This document shows positions 1 through 10,145 of a stretch of DNA of 64,000 bases, in pieces. The stretch's first letter is position 1. Every line of letters starts with the position of its first letter. The position numbers and the translations under genes are program-made. This stretch comes from Microcoleus sp. FACHB-68 (lineage in GTDB: Bacteria > Cyanobacteriota > Cyanobacteriia > Cyanobacteriales > Oscillatoriaceae): contig NZ_JACJOT010000006.1 in assembly GCF_014695715.1 (NCBI RefSeq), positions 62,001 to 126,000 on the forward strand, given 5' to 3'. The notes beneath the pieces were generated by a model. That model did no database searches. It was not told the origin of the DNA and saw nothing but the letters and a program-made list of their open reading frames with translations.

Positions 1-369
1 ATGGCCACTTCCAAGCGCAAGTCCAACGATAGCAATGCTTCCACCGGCGATCGCTTTATTTATAAAGAATTTGGCGCTGATGTCAACCCATCTGCCCTAG
101 AACGCCCTGCGACAGAACTGCCGGCATCTCAGCAAAATGTCAGAGTGCAGGCATCCCGAAAGGGGCGCAAGGGAAAAACTGTTACCGTTATCAGCGGTTT
201 TCAAGTTAAACCTGAAACTTTGGAATCTCTACTTAAGCAGATGAAAACTCAATGTGGTGCCGGCGGTACGATTAAAGATGGAGAAATTGAAATTCAGGGC
301 GATCACACCCAAAAGCTTCTGCAATTTCTGACTCAATTAGGCTATAAAGCCAAAATTAGTGGGGGCTGA
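1..369 (+). CDS. SUI1/eIF1-like translation factor (YciH family)
   Basis: Encodes a 122-residue bacterial SUI1/eIF1-like protein. The family has an eIF1-type fold that, in eukaryotes and archaea, sits near the ribosomal P site and affects start-codon choice; its bacterial role is less clear. The first ~45 residues are a polar, variable tail. The conserved fold begins near residue 47, with a basic patch (SRKGRKGK, 52-59) and the family signature CGAGGTIKDGEIEIQG (85-100). Length is normal. The ATG is the first base of the window, so its promoter and ribosome site are out of view, and a longer upstream reading cannot be excluded. The gene converges on the LOV kinase, leaving 36 bp between the two stops. 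Confidence 0.9.
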   Translation: MATSKRKSNDSNASTGDRFIYKEFGADVNPSALERPATELPASQQNVRVQASRKGRKGKTVTVISGFQVKPETLESLLKQMKTQCGAGGTIKDGEIEIQGDHTQKLLQFLTQLGYKAKISGG

Positions 370-405
370 GCTTCAAAACTTGCAGTTCCTGCCGGCCCTG
401 TCGTT

Positions 406-2277
406 TTACTCTCTTTGGGAAATAAGATTACTGACGCCGGTTTTCCCCTCTCCCAATCTTTCTATTGCCGCATTTTTCCCGTTTCCCGATAGGTAATTTG
501 GAACGGCAAAGGATGTCTGATTTTTTTGGCGCAATGGAATTTCAATTCTGAACTCGGTTCCTTTTCCGGGTGCGGAAATATATTGCAGCCGGCCTCCATG
601 TTTTTCTACCACAACTTGGTAACTAATCGATAATCCTAAGCCGGTGCCTTTCCCCACCGGCTTTGTTGTGTAGAACGGGTCAAACATATGTCGGCTCACT
701 TCTTCGCTCATGCCCCCGCCATTATCTGCAATGCTGATAAATACGCGCTCGTCTTGGATGCCGGTGCGAATTATAATTTGTCCTTTTTCTCCTCGCTTGA
801 GTGCTGATTCTTCCACAGCATCAATTGCATTATTGAGGATATTGATAAAGACTTGGTTGAGTTGCCCTGGATAGCATTCAACCTTGGGTAACTTGCTGTA
901 TTCTTTAATAATCTCAATCTCAGAATCTAGCGGTTGTTGTTTGAGCCGGTGTTGCAAAATTAGCAATGTACTGTCAATGCCTTCATGAATATTCACTGAT
1001 TTCATTTCAGCTTCATCCAAGCGGGCGAAGTTACGCAAGCTAATCACAATTTGACGGATGCGTTCGGCTCCCTGTTTCATGGAAGACATTAACTTTGGCA
1101 GATCTTCCAGCAAAAAATTTAAGCCAACTTCTTCGATTTCATCTTCAATTTCTGTTCCCGGATTAGGGTACTGCTGCTGGTATAGATTTAGCAACTTTAG
1201 CAAATCTTGAATGTATTCGTTTGCATAAGCAAGATTGCCATAAATAAAACTAACCGGATTGTTAACTTCATGAGCGATGCCGGCAACCAACTGCCCCAAA
1301 CTTGACATTTTTTCAGACTGAAGCAGTTGCGCTTGGGTTTGTTGCAAGTCGTACAAAGCTTGTTTGAGCTGAATTGTTTGCTCTCTCAATTGCGCTTCCG
1401 ATTGCCGCAAAGCTTCCTCAGAACGCTTTCTTTCTGTAATATCCCGAAAGACTGCAACACCGCCTTTTAAACTGCCGATTTCATCTTTTAACGGCCTTGC
1501 ATTCACACAAATAAACACCCCTTCGGAGTTTTGTGAGGGCTGGATAAAAATTTCTGCTGAATCAACAGATTTTCCCTGAATTGCTTGTGCGAGGGGTAAT
1601 TCTTGAGGAGGATAGGGAGTTAATTTATCAGGCAAATAGCAGCCGTATTGATCTGTCCACGCTTCAGATGATACATTGGTTAAACCTTTGCCAAGCAACG
1701 CTTGTGCTGCGGGATTAAATAGCACAAACTGACCACCTTCATCGGCAACAACGACACCTTCAGCTAGGTTGTCGAGGAGAGATTGTAAAATGTTAGTTTG
1801 CTTGCGTAAAGCGGCTTCAGAATTGGCTAACTCTTGGGTTGTTCGCTTCAGCGCGGCTTCTGCTTCTACGCGTTCGGTAATATCGTTTTGCACTCCGATA
1901 AAGTGAGTTAATTGTCCGTTGCTGTCGAGTACCGGCGAAATGGTTAATTCATTCCAAAATAAAGTGCCATCTTTGCGATAATTTTTTAAGATGACCCGGC
2001 ATTCAGTTTGATCGCGTAAGGCTTGGCGAATTTGCTCAATAGCCGGTTGATCATTATCAGATCCCTGCAAAAACCGGCAATTGCGCCCAATCACTTCATC
2101 GCGGGAGTAACCTGTCATCCGCTCAAAGCCTGAATTGCAGTAAATGAGAGGTCTACCCGGTTTGGTTGCATCGGCAATCACAATGCCGGTGCTGGTTGCT
2201 GCCATAGCACGGTCACACAGCCATAGCATTTCCAGCACGTGCCGGTGTTCGGAGGTTTCTGATATGTTTTTGAGCAT
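406..2277 (-). CDS. LOV-PAS sensor histidine kinase (putative blue-light receptor)
   Basis: 623-residue soluble kinase. The first PAS (about 25-137) is a LOV domain: it carries GRNCRFLQG with the flavin-adduct cysteine at Cys67, Asn residues in the KNYRKDG and WNE segments (99, 109), and a Gln in FIGVQND (130). These are the FMN-contacting positions of LOV photoreceptors. A coiled linker leads to a second PAS (about 163-283), another coil, then a HisKA domain with GIAHEVNNP (phospho-His336) and a HATPase domain with N, G1 (DNGGGM), F and G2 (GKGTGLGLS) boxes. No membrane segment is seen. No partner regulator is adjacent. Family knowledge: blue light forms a Cys-FMN adduct that alters kinase activity; the output here is unknown. 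Confidence 0.9.
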   Translation of the reverse strand: MLKNISETSEHRHVLEMLWLCDRAMAATSTGIVIADATKPGRPLIYCNSGFERMTGYSRDEVIGRNCRFLQGSDNDQPAIEQIRQALRDQTECRVILKNYRKDGTLFWNELTISPVLDSNGQLTHFIGVQNDITERVEAEAALKRTTQELANSEAALRKQTNILQSLLDNLAEGVVVADEGGQFVLFNPAAQALLGKGLTNVSSEAWTDQYGCYLPDKLTPYPPQELPLAQAIQGKSVDSAEIFIQPSQNSEGVFICVNARPLKDEIGSLKGGVAVFRDITERKRSEEALRQSEAQLREQTIQLKQALYDLQQTQAQLLQSEKMSSLGQLVAGIAHEVNNPVSFIYGNLAYANEYIQDLLKLLNLYQQQYPNPGTEIEDEIEEVGLNFLLEDLPKLMSSMKQGAERIRQIVISLRNFARLDEAEMKSVNIHEGIDSTLLILQHRLKQQPLDSEIEIIKEYSKLPKVECYPGQLNQVFINILNNAIDAVEESALKRGEKGQIIIRTGIQDERVFISIADNGGGMSEEVSRHMFDPFYTTKPVGKGTGLGLSISYQVVVEKHGGRLQYISAPGKGTEFRIEIPLRQKNQTSFAVPNYLSGNGKNAAIERLGEGKTGVSNLISQRE

Positions 2278-2393
2278 AGCTGAGCCGCTTATGAAGGTTA
2301 AATCCGAGAGATCGTGCGTAGTGATGCGTGCCCCTTCTCTTAGATGTTAAACAAATGTAAAAAAAATTAAAAGCGATTAAACAACGACAACCG

Positions 2394-2430
2394 AAAAAAA
2401 AGAAAGCCCGTACCAGCAGGCTTTCTTTTT
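2394..2430 (-). terminator. Rho-independent terminator of ndhD, possibly bidirectional
   Basis: An 8-bp perfect stem, AGAAAGCC (2401-2408) with GGCTTTCT (2419-2426), has a 10-nt loop. On the minus strand it is followed by a run of seven T (2394-2400), right for ending ndhD. On the plus strand it is followed by TTTT, so it may also work in reverse. Confidence 0.8.
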
Positions 2431-2462
2431 GTTTGTATTATCTTAACTAATCTTAGGCTGTT

Positions 2463-2476
2463 CAGAACTCAGAACT
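2463..2476. repeat. Two-copy heptamer CAGAACT
   Basis: Two tandem copies of CAGAACT lie just past the ndhD stop. They are a one-base variant of the CAGGACT heptamer arrays at 31.4 kb and 35.3 kb in this window, a short tandemly repeated repetitive sequence typical of filamentous cyanobacteria. Confidence 0.5.
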
Positions 2477-2481
2477 CAACC

Positions 2482-4104
2482 TTACGCACCTTTGCCCAAA
2501 TCAGCCACACTCACTAATCCTTGGGTTGGTTCGCCTAATTTAGGTGCGATAAAGCCAGAGTAGAGGCGTTCTCGCTGTTGCGCCACCACCGGCAGCGCAT
2601 CGCGGACATTTGCCGCCACTTCGACTACCTTCACATCGTAGGTTTGAGTGGCAATTTTGGGATACAAGCCAATTCCGATAATCGGAAGGATCAGGCACAG
2701 CGTAATCAAAATTTCACGCGGTTTGGCATCCACAAGCAACCAAGGATCAATCGTTAGCTGGGCATTTTCTGGCCCATAAAAGACTCGGCGCAACATTGAG
2801 AGTAAATAAACCGGCGTGGCAATTAATCCAACTGCAGCCAACACGATCACCACTGCTTTGAAGGTGGGATTAAACGCATCACTGGTTGCGAAGCCGAGGA
2901 ATACCGTCAATTCACCGATAAATCCGCTCATTCCGGGTAATGCCAGAGATGCCATTGAGCCGGCGGTGAATAAGGCAAACACTTTGGGCATCGATTTAGC
3001 CATGCCGCCCATTTTTTCCATCGCCAGCGTGTGGGTACGTTCGTAAGTTACACCTGAGAGGAAGAACAGCGCGGCTGCAATTAAACCGTGGGAAAGCATT
3101 TGCAGGATCGCGCCGGTGAGTCCGACATCGGTTAAGGAGGCGATACCGATGAGAACAAAACCCATGTGGGAAATCGAGGAACAAGCCAGCCGGCGCTTAA
3201 GATTATCTTGAGCGAAGGCGGTTAAAGCCCCGTAAACAATATTGACGACACCGAGGATTGCTAAAACCGGCGCGAAGTAAATGTGGGCGTGAGGCAGCAT
3301 CTCAACGTTCATGCGGATCAACGCATAGCCACCCATTTTCAATAAAACGCCGGCCAAAATCATCGACACGGGGGCTGAAGCTTCGCCATGTGCATCGGGT
3401 AGCCAAGTGTGCAGAGGGAAGATCGGCAGTTTAACTCCGAAGGCAATCAGTAAAGCCGCGTAAAGTAACACTTCCAACGACATGGGGAAATATTTCTGTC
3501 CAATTTCCGCCATATCGAAGGTGACATTACTGCCATAGAAGGCCATTGTCAGGCCGGCTAGCAGGATAAAAATTGACCCTAAAGCTGTGTAAAGAATGAA
3601 TTTTGTTGCCGCATACTGGCGCTTTGGGCCGCCCCAAATGGAAATTAGCAAGTACACCGGCACTAACTCTAGTTCCCACATCAGGAAGAACAGAAGCATA
3701 TCCTGGGCGGCAAACACCCCAATCTGGGCGCTGTACATGGCCAGCATCAGGAAGTAAAACAAGCGCGGCTTGGTGGTGACGTTCCAACCGGCCAGCATTG
3801 CCAAGGTGGTGACTAAGCCGGTTAAGACAATCAGCGGCATCGAGAGTCCATCCACCGCTACCGACCAATTTAGCCCTAGTTGCGGCACCCAGGCATAGGT
3901 TTCAGCGAGTTGAAAGTCTGGATTTTGTAAATCGTAGTGTTGCCAAAAGGCATAGACAGTCAGCGCCAAGTCTGCTAAACCAGCCCCCAAGGCATACCAG
4001 CGAACGGTTTTGCCGTTCTTATCCGGTATGAAGGGGATAGCGAGGGCAGCGATTAGGGGCAACAAAATAATAGTGCTTAGCCAGGGCATTTCCATGAGCG
4101 GCAT
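2482..4104 (-). CDS. ndhD: NAD(P)H-quinone oxidoreductase chain 4 (NDH-1 subunit D)
   Basis: 540-residue integral membrane protein of the proton-pumping antiporter-like family, a core membrane-arm subunit of the thylakoid NDH-1 complex used in respiration, cyclic electron flow and CO2 uptake. Some 14 hydrophobic segments are visible. Family hallmarks include the [18 protein letters not shown] region (about 142-159), with the conserved TM5 glutamate, and [17 protein letters not shown] with the lysine just before it (GVKLPIF). Length matches NdhD of cyanobacteria. Several NdhD paralogues exist (respiratory NdhD1/D2 versus CO2-uptake NdhD3/D4). No cupA/ndhF3 genes are adjacent, so a D1/D2 role is more likely, but this is inference. 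The gene is alone, with its own terminator. In-frame Met4 or Met6 could also be the start. Confidence 0.93.
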   Translation of the reverse strand: MPLMEMPWLSTIILLPLIAALAIPFIPDKNGKTVRWYALGAGLADLALTVYAFWQHYDLQNPDFQLAETYAWVPQLGLNWSVAVDGLSMPLIVLTGLVTTLAMLAGWNVTTKPRLFYFLMLAMYSAQIGVFAAQDMLLFFLMWELELVPVYLLISIWGGPKRQYAATKFILYTALGSIFILLAGLTMAFYGSNVTFDMAEIGQKYFPMSLEVLLYAALLIAFGVKLPIFPLHTWLPDAHGEASAPVSMILAGVLLKMGGYALIRMNVEMLPHAHIYFAPVLAILGVVNIVYGALTAFAQDNLKRRLACSSISHMGFVLIGIASLTDVGLTGAILQMLSHGLIAAALFFLSGVTYERTHTLAMEKMGGMAKSMPKVFALFTAGSMASLALPGMSGFIGELTVFLGFATSDAFNPTFKAVVIVLAAVGLIATPVYLLSMLRRVFYGPENAQLTIDPWLLVDAKPREILITLCLILPIIGIGLYPKIATQTYDVKVVEVAANVRDALPVVAQQRERLYSGFIAPKLGEPTQGLVSVADLGKGA

Positions 4105-4383
4105 GATTGAGAATAAATACCTATTCCATACTTGTTTTATTTTATTAAGTTAGATGAACTTTTGTAAAGGAAAGTTCACGCTAAAAAACAATCTTTATAT
4201 TTCGCTGGGCTGATAAAAGAGCCGATTTCAGGCAAATCAAGGAGTTTTCCGCTTGATTAGTGCTAAATTATGGTATTGTAAACATATTATTTTACGGTTT
4301 TATTAATGAATTTATGGAAGAAATTTTCAATAATAAATTAAACGGGATTTTATAAATTAAGTTTTGTAAAGAATCGATAAAGT
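4105..4383. other. AT-rich intergenic region upstream of ndhD
   Basis: No reading frame is supported. This stretch must hold the ndhD promoter on the minus strand, but no sigma-70 hexamer pair stands out enough to call. The thrB terminator lies at its right edge. Confidence 0.5.
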
Positions 4384-4410
4384 AAAAAAAGACGGTAGCT
4401 TTTGCTACCG
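4384..4410 (-). terminator. Rho-independent terminator of thrB / two-component unit
   Basis: A 7-bp perfect stem, CGGTAGC (4393-4399) with GCTACCG (4404-4410), closes a 4-nt loop. On the minus strand it is followed, after two bases, by seven T (4384-4390). It lies 36 bp past the thrB stop and would end the whole permease-kinase to thrB unit. Confidence 0.85.
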
Positions 4411-4445
4411 CTGTGGGAAAAAATAGGCCAATTTGTCAACGACAG

Positions 4446-5372
4446 TTAGGAGAATCTTGCTCCTTGGGTGTCAAGCTTTACTGACATAACTTCAGCGCTA
4501 ACGCCCTGTTGCGCCCACGCTGCCTTCATTGCAGTTGCAACTGATTCACCCAATTGCGTCTCAACAAGCGCCAAAAGCGTTGGCCCAGCGCCGCTAATCA
4601 CCATGCCATAAGCACCGGCATCCAAAGCAGCCGCAAACACGGCTTCGTAACCGGCAATCAAAGCTTGTCGATAAGGTTGGTGGATGCGATCTTGCATTGC
4701 TGCGCGTAGCCAACTGCCGGTGCCGGTTTCTAAGCCGCGCAACAATAAACCAAGATGGGCAGTATTGAAAATCGCATCAGCACGAGAATAATTTGCCGGC
4801 AAAACCCGCCGCGCTTCTGCAGTAGAAAGTTCAAAATCGGGAATCGCCACCACCGGCACAATATTAGAATGCCAGGGAATCTCACAAATTTCCCAGCCGC
4901 CGTCTGATGATGCTGTCGCCGCGAGACGGCAACCACCCAAAAGTGCCGGCACCACATTATCTGGGTGTCCCTCCATTGCGATTGCCAACTGCATCACTTC
5001 AATTTCACTTAAAGGCGCACCGGCAAGCTGATTCGCACCTACTAAGCCGCCAACAATCGCGGTTGCGGAACTGCCTAAACCTCTGGCGAGGGGAACGCCT
5101 AACGCAATCTCAATATGGACTGCCGGCGGCGTTTGACCGAGTTTTTGGTAAAGCTGCACAAATGCCTGATAAGCCAGATTGCTCTCATCTGTCTTAACTC
5201 GATCAGCCTCGATGCCGGTGACACTAATTTTAAGCGCCGGTTCATTTGTATCGAGACGGGTGAACTGAAATTGATTGTAAAGCGTTAAAGCGGCCCCAAT
5301 GCAATCAAAACCCGGCCCTAAGTTAGCAGTAGTAGCCGGCACGCTAACAGTAACGGTGGAAACAGCAGACAT
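4446..5372 (-). CDS. thrB: Homoserine kinase
   Basis: GHMP-family kinase that phosphorylates L-homoserine with ATP, the step before threonine synthase. From the ATG at 5372 it is 308 residues, normal for the family. The N-terminal [19 protein letters not shown] is typical, the ATP-binding glycine loop [12 protein letters not shown] sits at 94-105, and the C-terminal GAGPTLLAL motif is present. The frame also opens with a TTG at 5387 (five extra codons), which lies 3 bp from the upstream kinase stop. I prefer the ATG because homologues begin at that point, though neither start has a convincing ribosome site. It is the last gene of a minus-strand run headed by a permease-kinase fusion, an unusual setting for thrB. 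Confidence 0.93.
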   Translation of the reverse strand: MSAVSTVTVSVPATTANLGPGFDCIGAALTLYNQFQFTRLDTNEPALKISVTGIEADRVKTDESNLAYQAFVQLYQKLGQTPPAVHIEIALGVPLARGLGSSATAIVGGLVGANQLAGAPLSEIEVMQLAIAMEGHPDNVVPALLGGCRLAATASSDGGWEICEIPWHSNIVPVVAIPDFELSTAEARRVLPANYSRADAIFNTAHLGLLLRGLETGTGSWLRAAMQDRIHQPYRQALIAGYEAVFAAALDAGAYGMVISGAGPTLLALVETQLGESVATAMKAAWAQQGVSAEVMSVKLDTQGARFS

Positions 5373-5390
5373 CCTTTCAACACTCAATAA

Positions 5391-6803
5391 TCAATCTACC
5401 AGCATCCCATGTAGATGCTCATCCGTCATCTTTGCCGGCGCTGAACTCACCTGCATCCGCATCTCACAACTTTGCTTGATAGGAATTTCTATCACAAACT
5501 CAGCCCCTTGTCCGACTTCTGAGAAGCACTGCAACTGCCCGTAGTGCTTGTCTACAACGATTTGATAACTAATAGATAATCCCAAGCCGGTGCCCTCACC
5601 GCTTGGTTTAGTCGTGAAGAAGGGGTCAAACAATCGTTTTTTGACGCTTGCCGGCATTCCCGGCCCATTATCCTTAATACTGACTCTTACCCAATCAAAG
5701 TTGATAACTTGCGTAGAAATTGTAATCCTAGTCGGGAAATTTTTAATCTCAATTGGAGCGCGATTTTTGTTAGACTGGTTCAAGGCATCAATGGCATTGT
5801 TGATGATATTCATAAATACCTGATTGAGTTGGCCGGCATAGCATTCTACCTTGGGCAAATCCCCATATTCCTTAACAATTTCTATAGCAGGTCGCTCTCC
5901 GTTAGCCTTGAGGCGATTCTGCAAAATCATGATTGTGCTATCAATTCCTTCATGAATATCCACCAACTTCTTTTCCGCTTCATCAACGCGTGAAAAATTT
6001 CGCAACGTCAGTACAATTTGGCGAATTCGCTCAGCCCCAACTTGCATTGAACAAAGCATTTTTGGCAAATCTTCTATTAAAAAATCAAGTTCAATTTCTT
6101 CAATTTCATTTTGAATTTTAGGAGCGGGAGATGGATAGCACTGCTGGTACAAAGCGATTAAACCCAGTAAACTTTTAGCCGTTTTGCTTACGTGAGATAG
6201 ATTGCCATAAATAAAGTTTACTGGGTTATTAATTTCGTGAGCCACTCCCGCAACTAATTGACCGAGAAGGGACATTTTCTCGGTTTGAATTAATTGCCCT
6301 TGGGTTCGCCGTAAATCTTGCAAAGCTTGTTCTAGGTTGGTTGCTTGTTCTCTCGCGATGGCTTCTGAGCGTTGTAACTTTTTCTGTTGTTCTTGTCGCT
6401 CGCGTAAGTTTTCTTTTAGCTGCTGTACGCACTGCCATGTTTTGTTAATCGTAAGTTCTAAATCGTGAAAATCAATCGGTTTATTTAAAAAATCAAAAGC
6501 TCCGCAATTCATCGCCTTTCTGATATTTCTCATATCGCCGTAGGCGGACATAACCACTATTTTAATCGTGGGATTTGCCTCATTCAGTTCAGCGAGCAAA
6601 GCTAAACCATCCATCACCGGCATATTAAGGTCGGTTAGTACCATGTCTGTGTCTGGATGCTCTTTCAATTTTTCCAACGCATCTACACCATTTTGGGCAA
6701 AAATTAGCTGCCATTCTTTTAGAAAAACCTTTTTTTTAAATTTTTGACGAATTAGCAGCTCTAGATCGGGTTCATCATCTACAAATAAAATTTTTATTGA
6801 CAC
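5391..6803 (-). CDS. Receiver-histidine kinase hybrid
   Basis: 470-residue soluble protein. An N-terminal receiver domain (1-120) has acidic pocket D9, D10, phospho-acceptor Asp58 (LTDLNMP) and Lys108 (NKPID). A coiled coil (about 122-178) leads to HisKA with GVAHEINNP (phospho-His189) and a HATPase domain with NNAIDAL, DNGPGMP and GEGTGLGLS boxes. The GTG start at 6803 is fixed by an AGGGAG ribosome site about six bases upstream. It lies 34 bp after the single-domain regulator and about 18 bp before the thrB ATG. The receiver-first layout suggests it is itself driven by phosphotransfer, plausibly from the upstream permease-kinase (inference). Confidence 0.9.
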   Translation of the reverse strand: MSIKILFVDDEPDLELLIRQKFKKKVFLKEWQLIFAQNGVDALEKLKEHPDTDMVLTDLNMPVMDGLALLAELNEANPTIKIVVMSAYGDMRNIRKAMNCGAFDFLNKPIDFHDLELTINKTWQCVQQLKENLRERQEQQKKLQRSEAIAREQATNLEQALQDLRRTQGQLIQTEKMSLLGQLVAGVAHEINNPVNFIYGNLSHVSKTAKSLLGLIALYQQCYPSPAPKIQNEIEEIELDFLIEDLPKMLCSMQVGAERIRQIVLTLRNFSRVDEAEKKLVDIHEGIDSTIMILQNRLKANGERPAIEIVKEYGDLPKVECYAGQLNQVFMNIINNAIDALNQSNKNRAPIEIKNFPTRITISTQVINFDWVRVSIKDNGPGMPASVKKRLFDPFFTTKPSGEGTGLGLSISYQIVVDKHYGQLQCFSEVGQGAEFVIEIPIKQSCEMRMQVSSAPAKMTDEHLHGMLVD

Positions 6804-6837
6804 AAGTCGCTCCCTAAACAGCCGGATTTTAAGAAAT

Positions 6838-7206
6838 TTATAAACTGAATATTTTTTCTTTTAAAGTTCCAAAATCAACTGGTTTCGTGATATAATCATC
6901 CGCTCCGGTTGCTTTTGCTATTTGATAATTTTCCTCATCGCTATAAGCGGTAATCATAAATACTTTTAACTCGGAAAAGTCTTGTTTGATAATTTTGAGG
7001 AGTTCTATCCCGTTCATCCCTGGCATATTAATATCTGAGAGAATCAGGACTACGGCGGCTTTTCCCTGGCTTTGCAAATACTCTATCGCCGTCTCTGCCG
7101 AGAGGAAAAAAATAAATTCAACTTGGCCGGCTTTAATTTCCTTTCTAAATTTTTGCTTGAACAGCGATTGAATATCTTCCTCATCATCTACAACAATTAT
7201 TTTCAT
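6838..7206 (-). CDS. Single-domain CheY-like response regulator
   Basis: 122-residue stand-alone receiver. It shows the acidic pair D7/D8, phospho-acceptor Asp58 (LSDINMPGMNG), and a Lys in the TKPVDF segment near the end. There is no output domain. The ATG is preceded by AGGAGAGG at good spacing. It sits 17 bp after the permease-kinase fusion and 34 bp before the receiver-kinase hybrid. Its first half resembles the receiver of the hybrid next door (both have FKxKFRK-type helix 1), so it may act as a shuttle or a phosphate sink between the two kinases (inference). Confidence 0.9.
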   Translation of the reverse strand: MKIIVVDDEEDIQSLFKQKFRKEIKAGQVEFIFFLSAETAIEYLQSQGKAAVVLILSDINMPGMNGIELLKIIKQDFSELKVFMITAYSDEENYQIAKATGADDYITKPVDFGTLKEKIFSL

Positions 7207-7223
7207 GGGTAACCTCTCCTAAT

Positions 7224-10142
7224 TTAAATCGGCTTTTTCGGCAAAACAATAATAAACTCCGCATACTGCTCGGCTTCTGATTCGACCCTCAGTTCTCCTC
7301 GATGCTGCCCGACGATAATATCGTGACTGATCGATAAACCTAAGCCGGTTCCTTCTCCTGCCGGCTTCGTTGTAAAAAACGGATTGAAAATTTTATCTCG
7401 CACTTCTGACGTCATCCCTTTGCCATTATCGCGGATGCGAATTTCCACTCGATTTTCCAGATTTTGAGTTTTGACATCCAGCAAAGGTGAAAAATCATTT
7501 CCCAGGGTTTGTTTCTTTTTATGAGTTGAATAGCAAGCGTTGTTGATAATGTTCAAGAAAACACGGCTGATATCTTGCGGTACAACTTCTACTTGCCCAA
7601 TTTCATTATCATACGCGGTTGTGATTGTAATGTTAAAATCAGCCTCCTTTGCCCGCATCCCGTGATAGCTAAGATTGACATATTCTGCAAGCAGCTTATT
7701 AATATCAGTTGGTTCCCAGTGACCACTTTGCCCGCGAGAATGCAAAAGCATATTACTGACAATGCTATCAGCTCTTTGACCGTGATGATTAATTTTTTGC
7801 AGATTTTGTTGGAGGTCATTTAACAGCTCACCTAGATAGTCAGTTGTATTGGCATCCAATCGCTCAGCTTGATTTTCAATTTCTTCAAACAGTTCTTGTG
7901 CTAATTCCACAGAAAGTTCAGAGAAATTGTTGACAAAGTTTAAAGGATTTCTAATTTCGTGAGCAATGCCGGCGGTTAAACTTCCTAAAGAAGCCAGCTT
8001 TTCTTGCACGACAATCTGGTTTTGCATCGCCCTGAGATTTTCTTCCGCCCGCTGGCGTTCTTGTATTTCCGTCTGCAATTGCTCAACAGTTTGCCTGAGT
8101 TCATTTGTGCGCTTTTCAACGCGGCTTTCTAGCTTCTCATTCGCTTTTTGCAGCGCCTCCTCAGCCTGCTTGCGCTCGGTGATATCGCGTAAAATCACCA
8201 CATATTCTTGTAAATCCCGGTTTGAAGCTGAAGCGTCTTGGAAGAATCGGTCTGAAATCGCAACTTCAAGAATGCGTGACGTTTTATCAGGCTGGTTTAA
8301 AGTTTGTTCGCTACGACTGAGCCACTCATCTGGCTCATTCGCCAATCCGGGCAGTAGTTGGTTTAGCTGATGCCTAATTAACTGGCCGGCTGTTACGTCA
8401 AACAAGCGCTCAGCAGCTGGGTTTGCATTACGAATCACACCGTTTTCATCCAGCACCACAATGGCGTCGAGGGCAATGATAAAGAGCTGTTCCGCTGCCT
8501 CTCGTGCTTCGTCCATCGCCACAACCTGGGGTAAGCTCGTCCAGCAGGCGATTGCCACCCCAACAAATGCCATGATCAGCAGTAGCACGACTAAAAGCGG
8601 AGAGCCAAATGCAGAGGTAGCATTTAATTTGATGCCGAGCACCCAACTAACAGTAACGGCACTGCAGATCAGTATGATCAGGACGACCACTTCAAGCGCC
8701 ACAAAATCTACTGCTTGAGCATGAACTCGCGCCTTGTAACGCTGAATCCACCAGGCTGGATGAAAGGGCGCAAATGCAATGCGACGCATCGCCCTGTCCG
8801 CAGCTAAGATCGCCAGGGGAAACAGGAACCCTATGAGAAACTCTTGCCAACCCCAAGCAGATCCGCCAACAACCAAAATAACGATTTCTATTAAAAACAA
8901 GCCCAGCGCCAACCTGGAAAGCAAGACCTCCGGCCTACCTCGGCGCAGCCACAGTCCCAAATGGACTAACATGATCGAGACAAACCAACCAATATTACTG
9001 ACGATCACGATCTGGGGCACATTTCCCCAAAGTAGACAGAGGAGACTGAGCAATAACGTCAGTACAATAGCCGGCCCTAGGACACCCCGGCGGGACACAA
9101 CAGCGAAGACGGGTGAAATGTGTCCATCCAAGGCGAGTTGGTACAGCATACGGGGGCAGTTGGAAACCACCGTCGCGCAGCTGAGAAGGCTGCTAGCGAC
9201 AATCAGGAAGGTTAAAATCAATAAACCTGACTGACCCCAGAAAGGTCGAGAAGCGGCTAACAGGATCAAGACAGGATCTTCACCCAGTTCTGGATTGCTA
9301 GCCAAACGCATGACTACCCACGATCCCCCCAAAAATATCGGCGGCATCAGCCAAGCAGCAAGGCTCAAAAACCGCAATGTTTCAGCCGGCCGGCGGCTAT
9401 CGGCGACAAACGCAGAGCTAGATTCACAAGCGTACACTGCGTAGGTTGAGAAGAAGAACCACTTAGCCCAGTCCACAAAGGTGAGGCTTGGCCAACTGGT
9501 AGGGAAAAAGCCGGGACTGTTAGGGGAAAAAGCTAACCAGCCCAAACCTTGCACAATAAAGACCAATAGCAGTCCGAGCGCCGGAATGATGAAAAATGAG
9601 TGCAAGATACTTAAGGCGCGGGTGCCGCTAAACGCCACAATAAACGCGAGCACTGTGAAGCCAATTTTGAGGATGGGATCGGGAAAGCTAATGCCCAAAG
9701 GTTCAAGGTGAACCTTGATTAGCTCTGTCAGGACAACGGCGTTAATTGGCAGAGTCGATACCCAGCTAAAAAAGTATCCGATCGCTGCATAGCGTCCTAG
9801 CCTCGGATAATTCCTCAGCAATCGGGTGGCATAGTTAGGCGTTCCCCCTGCTATGTCAGGAAAATGCTCTCCTAAGCGTTTAACTTGCAAGTTGAGCAAC
9901 ATACCAACTATTACTCCAGGCAACCAGACGAAAATGGCTTGAGGGCCAATAGCTGCGTGGATTACTGGAGCAATACTAAGCCAGGAGAGATGAGCGGTCA
10001 GGCCAAAGCCCCAGGTTTCTATAGGACTTAAGGTTCGGTGGAGGCGCATGGGAGCGCGCTTATGAGGTTCTCTACACTGCTCTAGGTGAGATGGTTGTAA
10101 GTGGGAGTTGTTGGGAGGTTCGTATTGGGTTTCTACCGGCAT
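7224..10142 (-). CDS. Amino-acid permease-like membrane domain fused to PAS-histidine kinase
   Basis: 972-residue fusion. Residues ~38-455 form an APC-superfamily-like transporter domain with some 12 hydrophobic segments; [20 protein letters not shown] (230-249) corresponds to the conserved TM6 region of amino-acid permeases (aromatic-rich, then acidic, then RRPAETL). Two further hydrophobic segments (about 482-503, 513-535) precede a PAS domain (about 550-655), a coiled coil (656-715), HisKA with GIAHEIRNP (phospho-His728) and HATPase with DNGKGM and GEGTGLGLS. The predicted topology puts the kinase in the cytoplasm. The frame also opens with a TTG one codon upstream; the ATG is taken. It heads a unit of regulator, receiver-kinase and thrB. 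Known parallel: CbrA-type kinases fused to a solute-symporter (SLC5) domain. Whether this domain transports or only senses is not known. Confidence 0.88.
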   Translation of the reverse strand: MPVETQYEPPNNSHLQPSHLEQCREPHKRAPMRLHRTLSPIETWGFGLTAHLSWLSIAPVIHAAIGPQAIFVWLPGVIVGMLLNLQVKRLGEHFPDIAGGTPNYATRLLRNYPRLGRYAAIGYFFSWVSTLPINAVVLTELIKVHLEPLGISFPDPILKIGFTVLAFIVAFSGTRALSILHSFFIIPALGLLLVFIVQGLGWLAFSPNSPGFFPTSWPSLTFVDWAKWFFFSTYAVYACESSSAFVADSRRPAETLRFLSLAAWLMPPIFLGGSWVVMRLASNPELGEDPVLILLAASRPFWGQSGLLILTFLIVASSLLSCATVVSNCPRMLYQLALDGHISPVFAVVSRRGVLGPAIVLTLLLSLLCLLWGNVPQIVIVSNIGWFVSIMLVHLGLWLRRGRPEVLLSRLALGLFLIEIVILVVGGSAWGWQEFLIGFLFPLAILAADRAMRRIAFAPFHPAWWIQRYKARVHAQAVDFVALEVVVLIILICSAVTVSWVLGIKLNATSAFGSPLLVVLLLIMAFVGVAIACWTSLPQVVAMDEAREAAEQLFIIALDAIVVLDENGVIRNANPAAERLFDVTAGQLIRHQLNQLLPGLANEPDEWLSRSEQTLNQPDKTSRILEVAISDRFFQDASASNRDLQEYVVILRDITERKQAEEALQKANEKLESRVEKRTNELRQTVEQLQTEIQERQRAEENLRAMQNQIVVQEKLASLGSLTAGIAHEIRNPLNFVNNFSELSVELAQELFEEIENQAERLDANTTDYLGELLNDLQQNLQKINHHGQRADSIVSNMLLHSRGQSGHWEPTDINKLLAEYVNLSYHGMRAKEADFNITITTAYDNEIGQVEVVPQDISRVFLNIINNACYSTHKKKQTLGNDFSPLLDVKTQNLENRVEIRIRDNGKGMTSEVRDKIFNPFFTTKPAGEGTGLGLSISHDIIVGQHRGELRVESEAEQYAEFIIVLPKKPI

Positions 10143-10145
10143 CAA

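Noticed and set aside
5373-5387. TTG start for thrB adding five codons
   Set aside because: No better ribosome site than the ATG, and the conserved N-terminus begins at the ATG.
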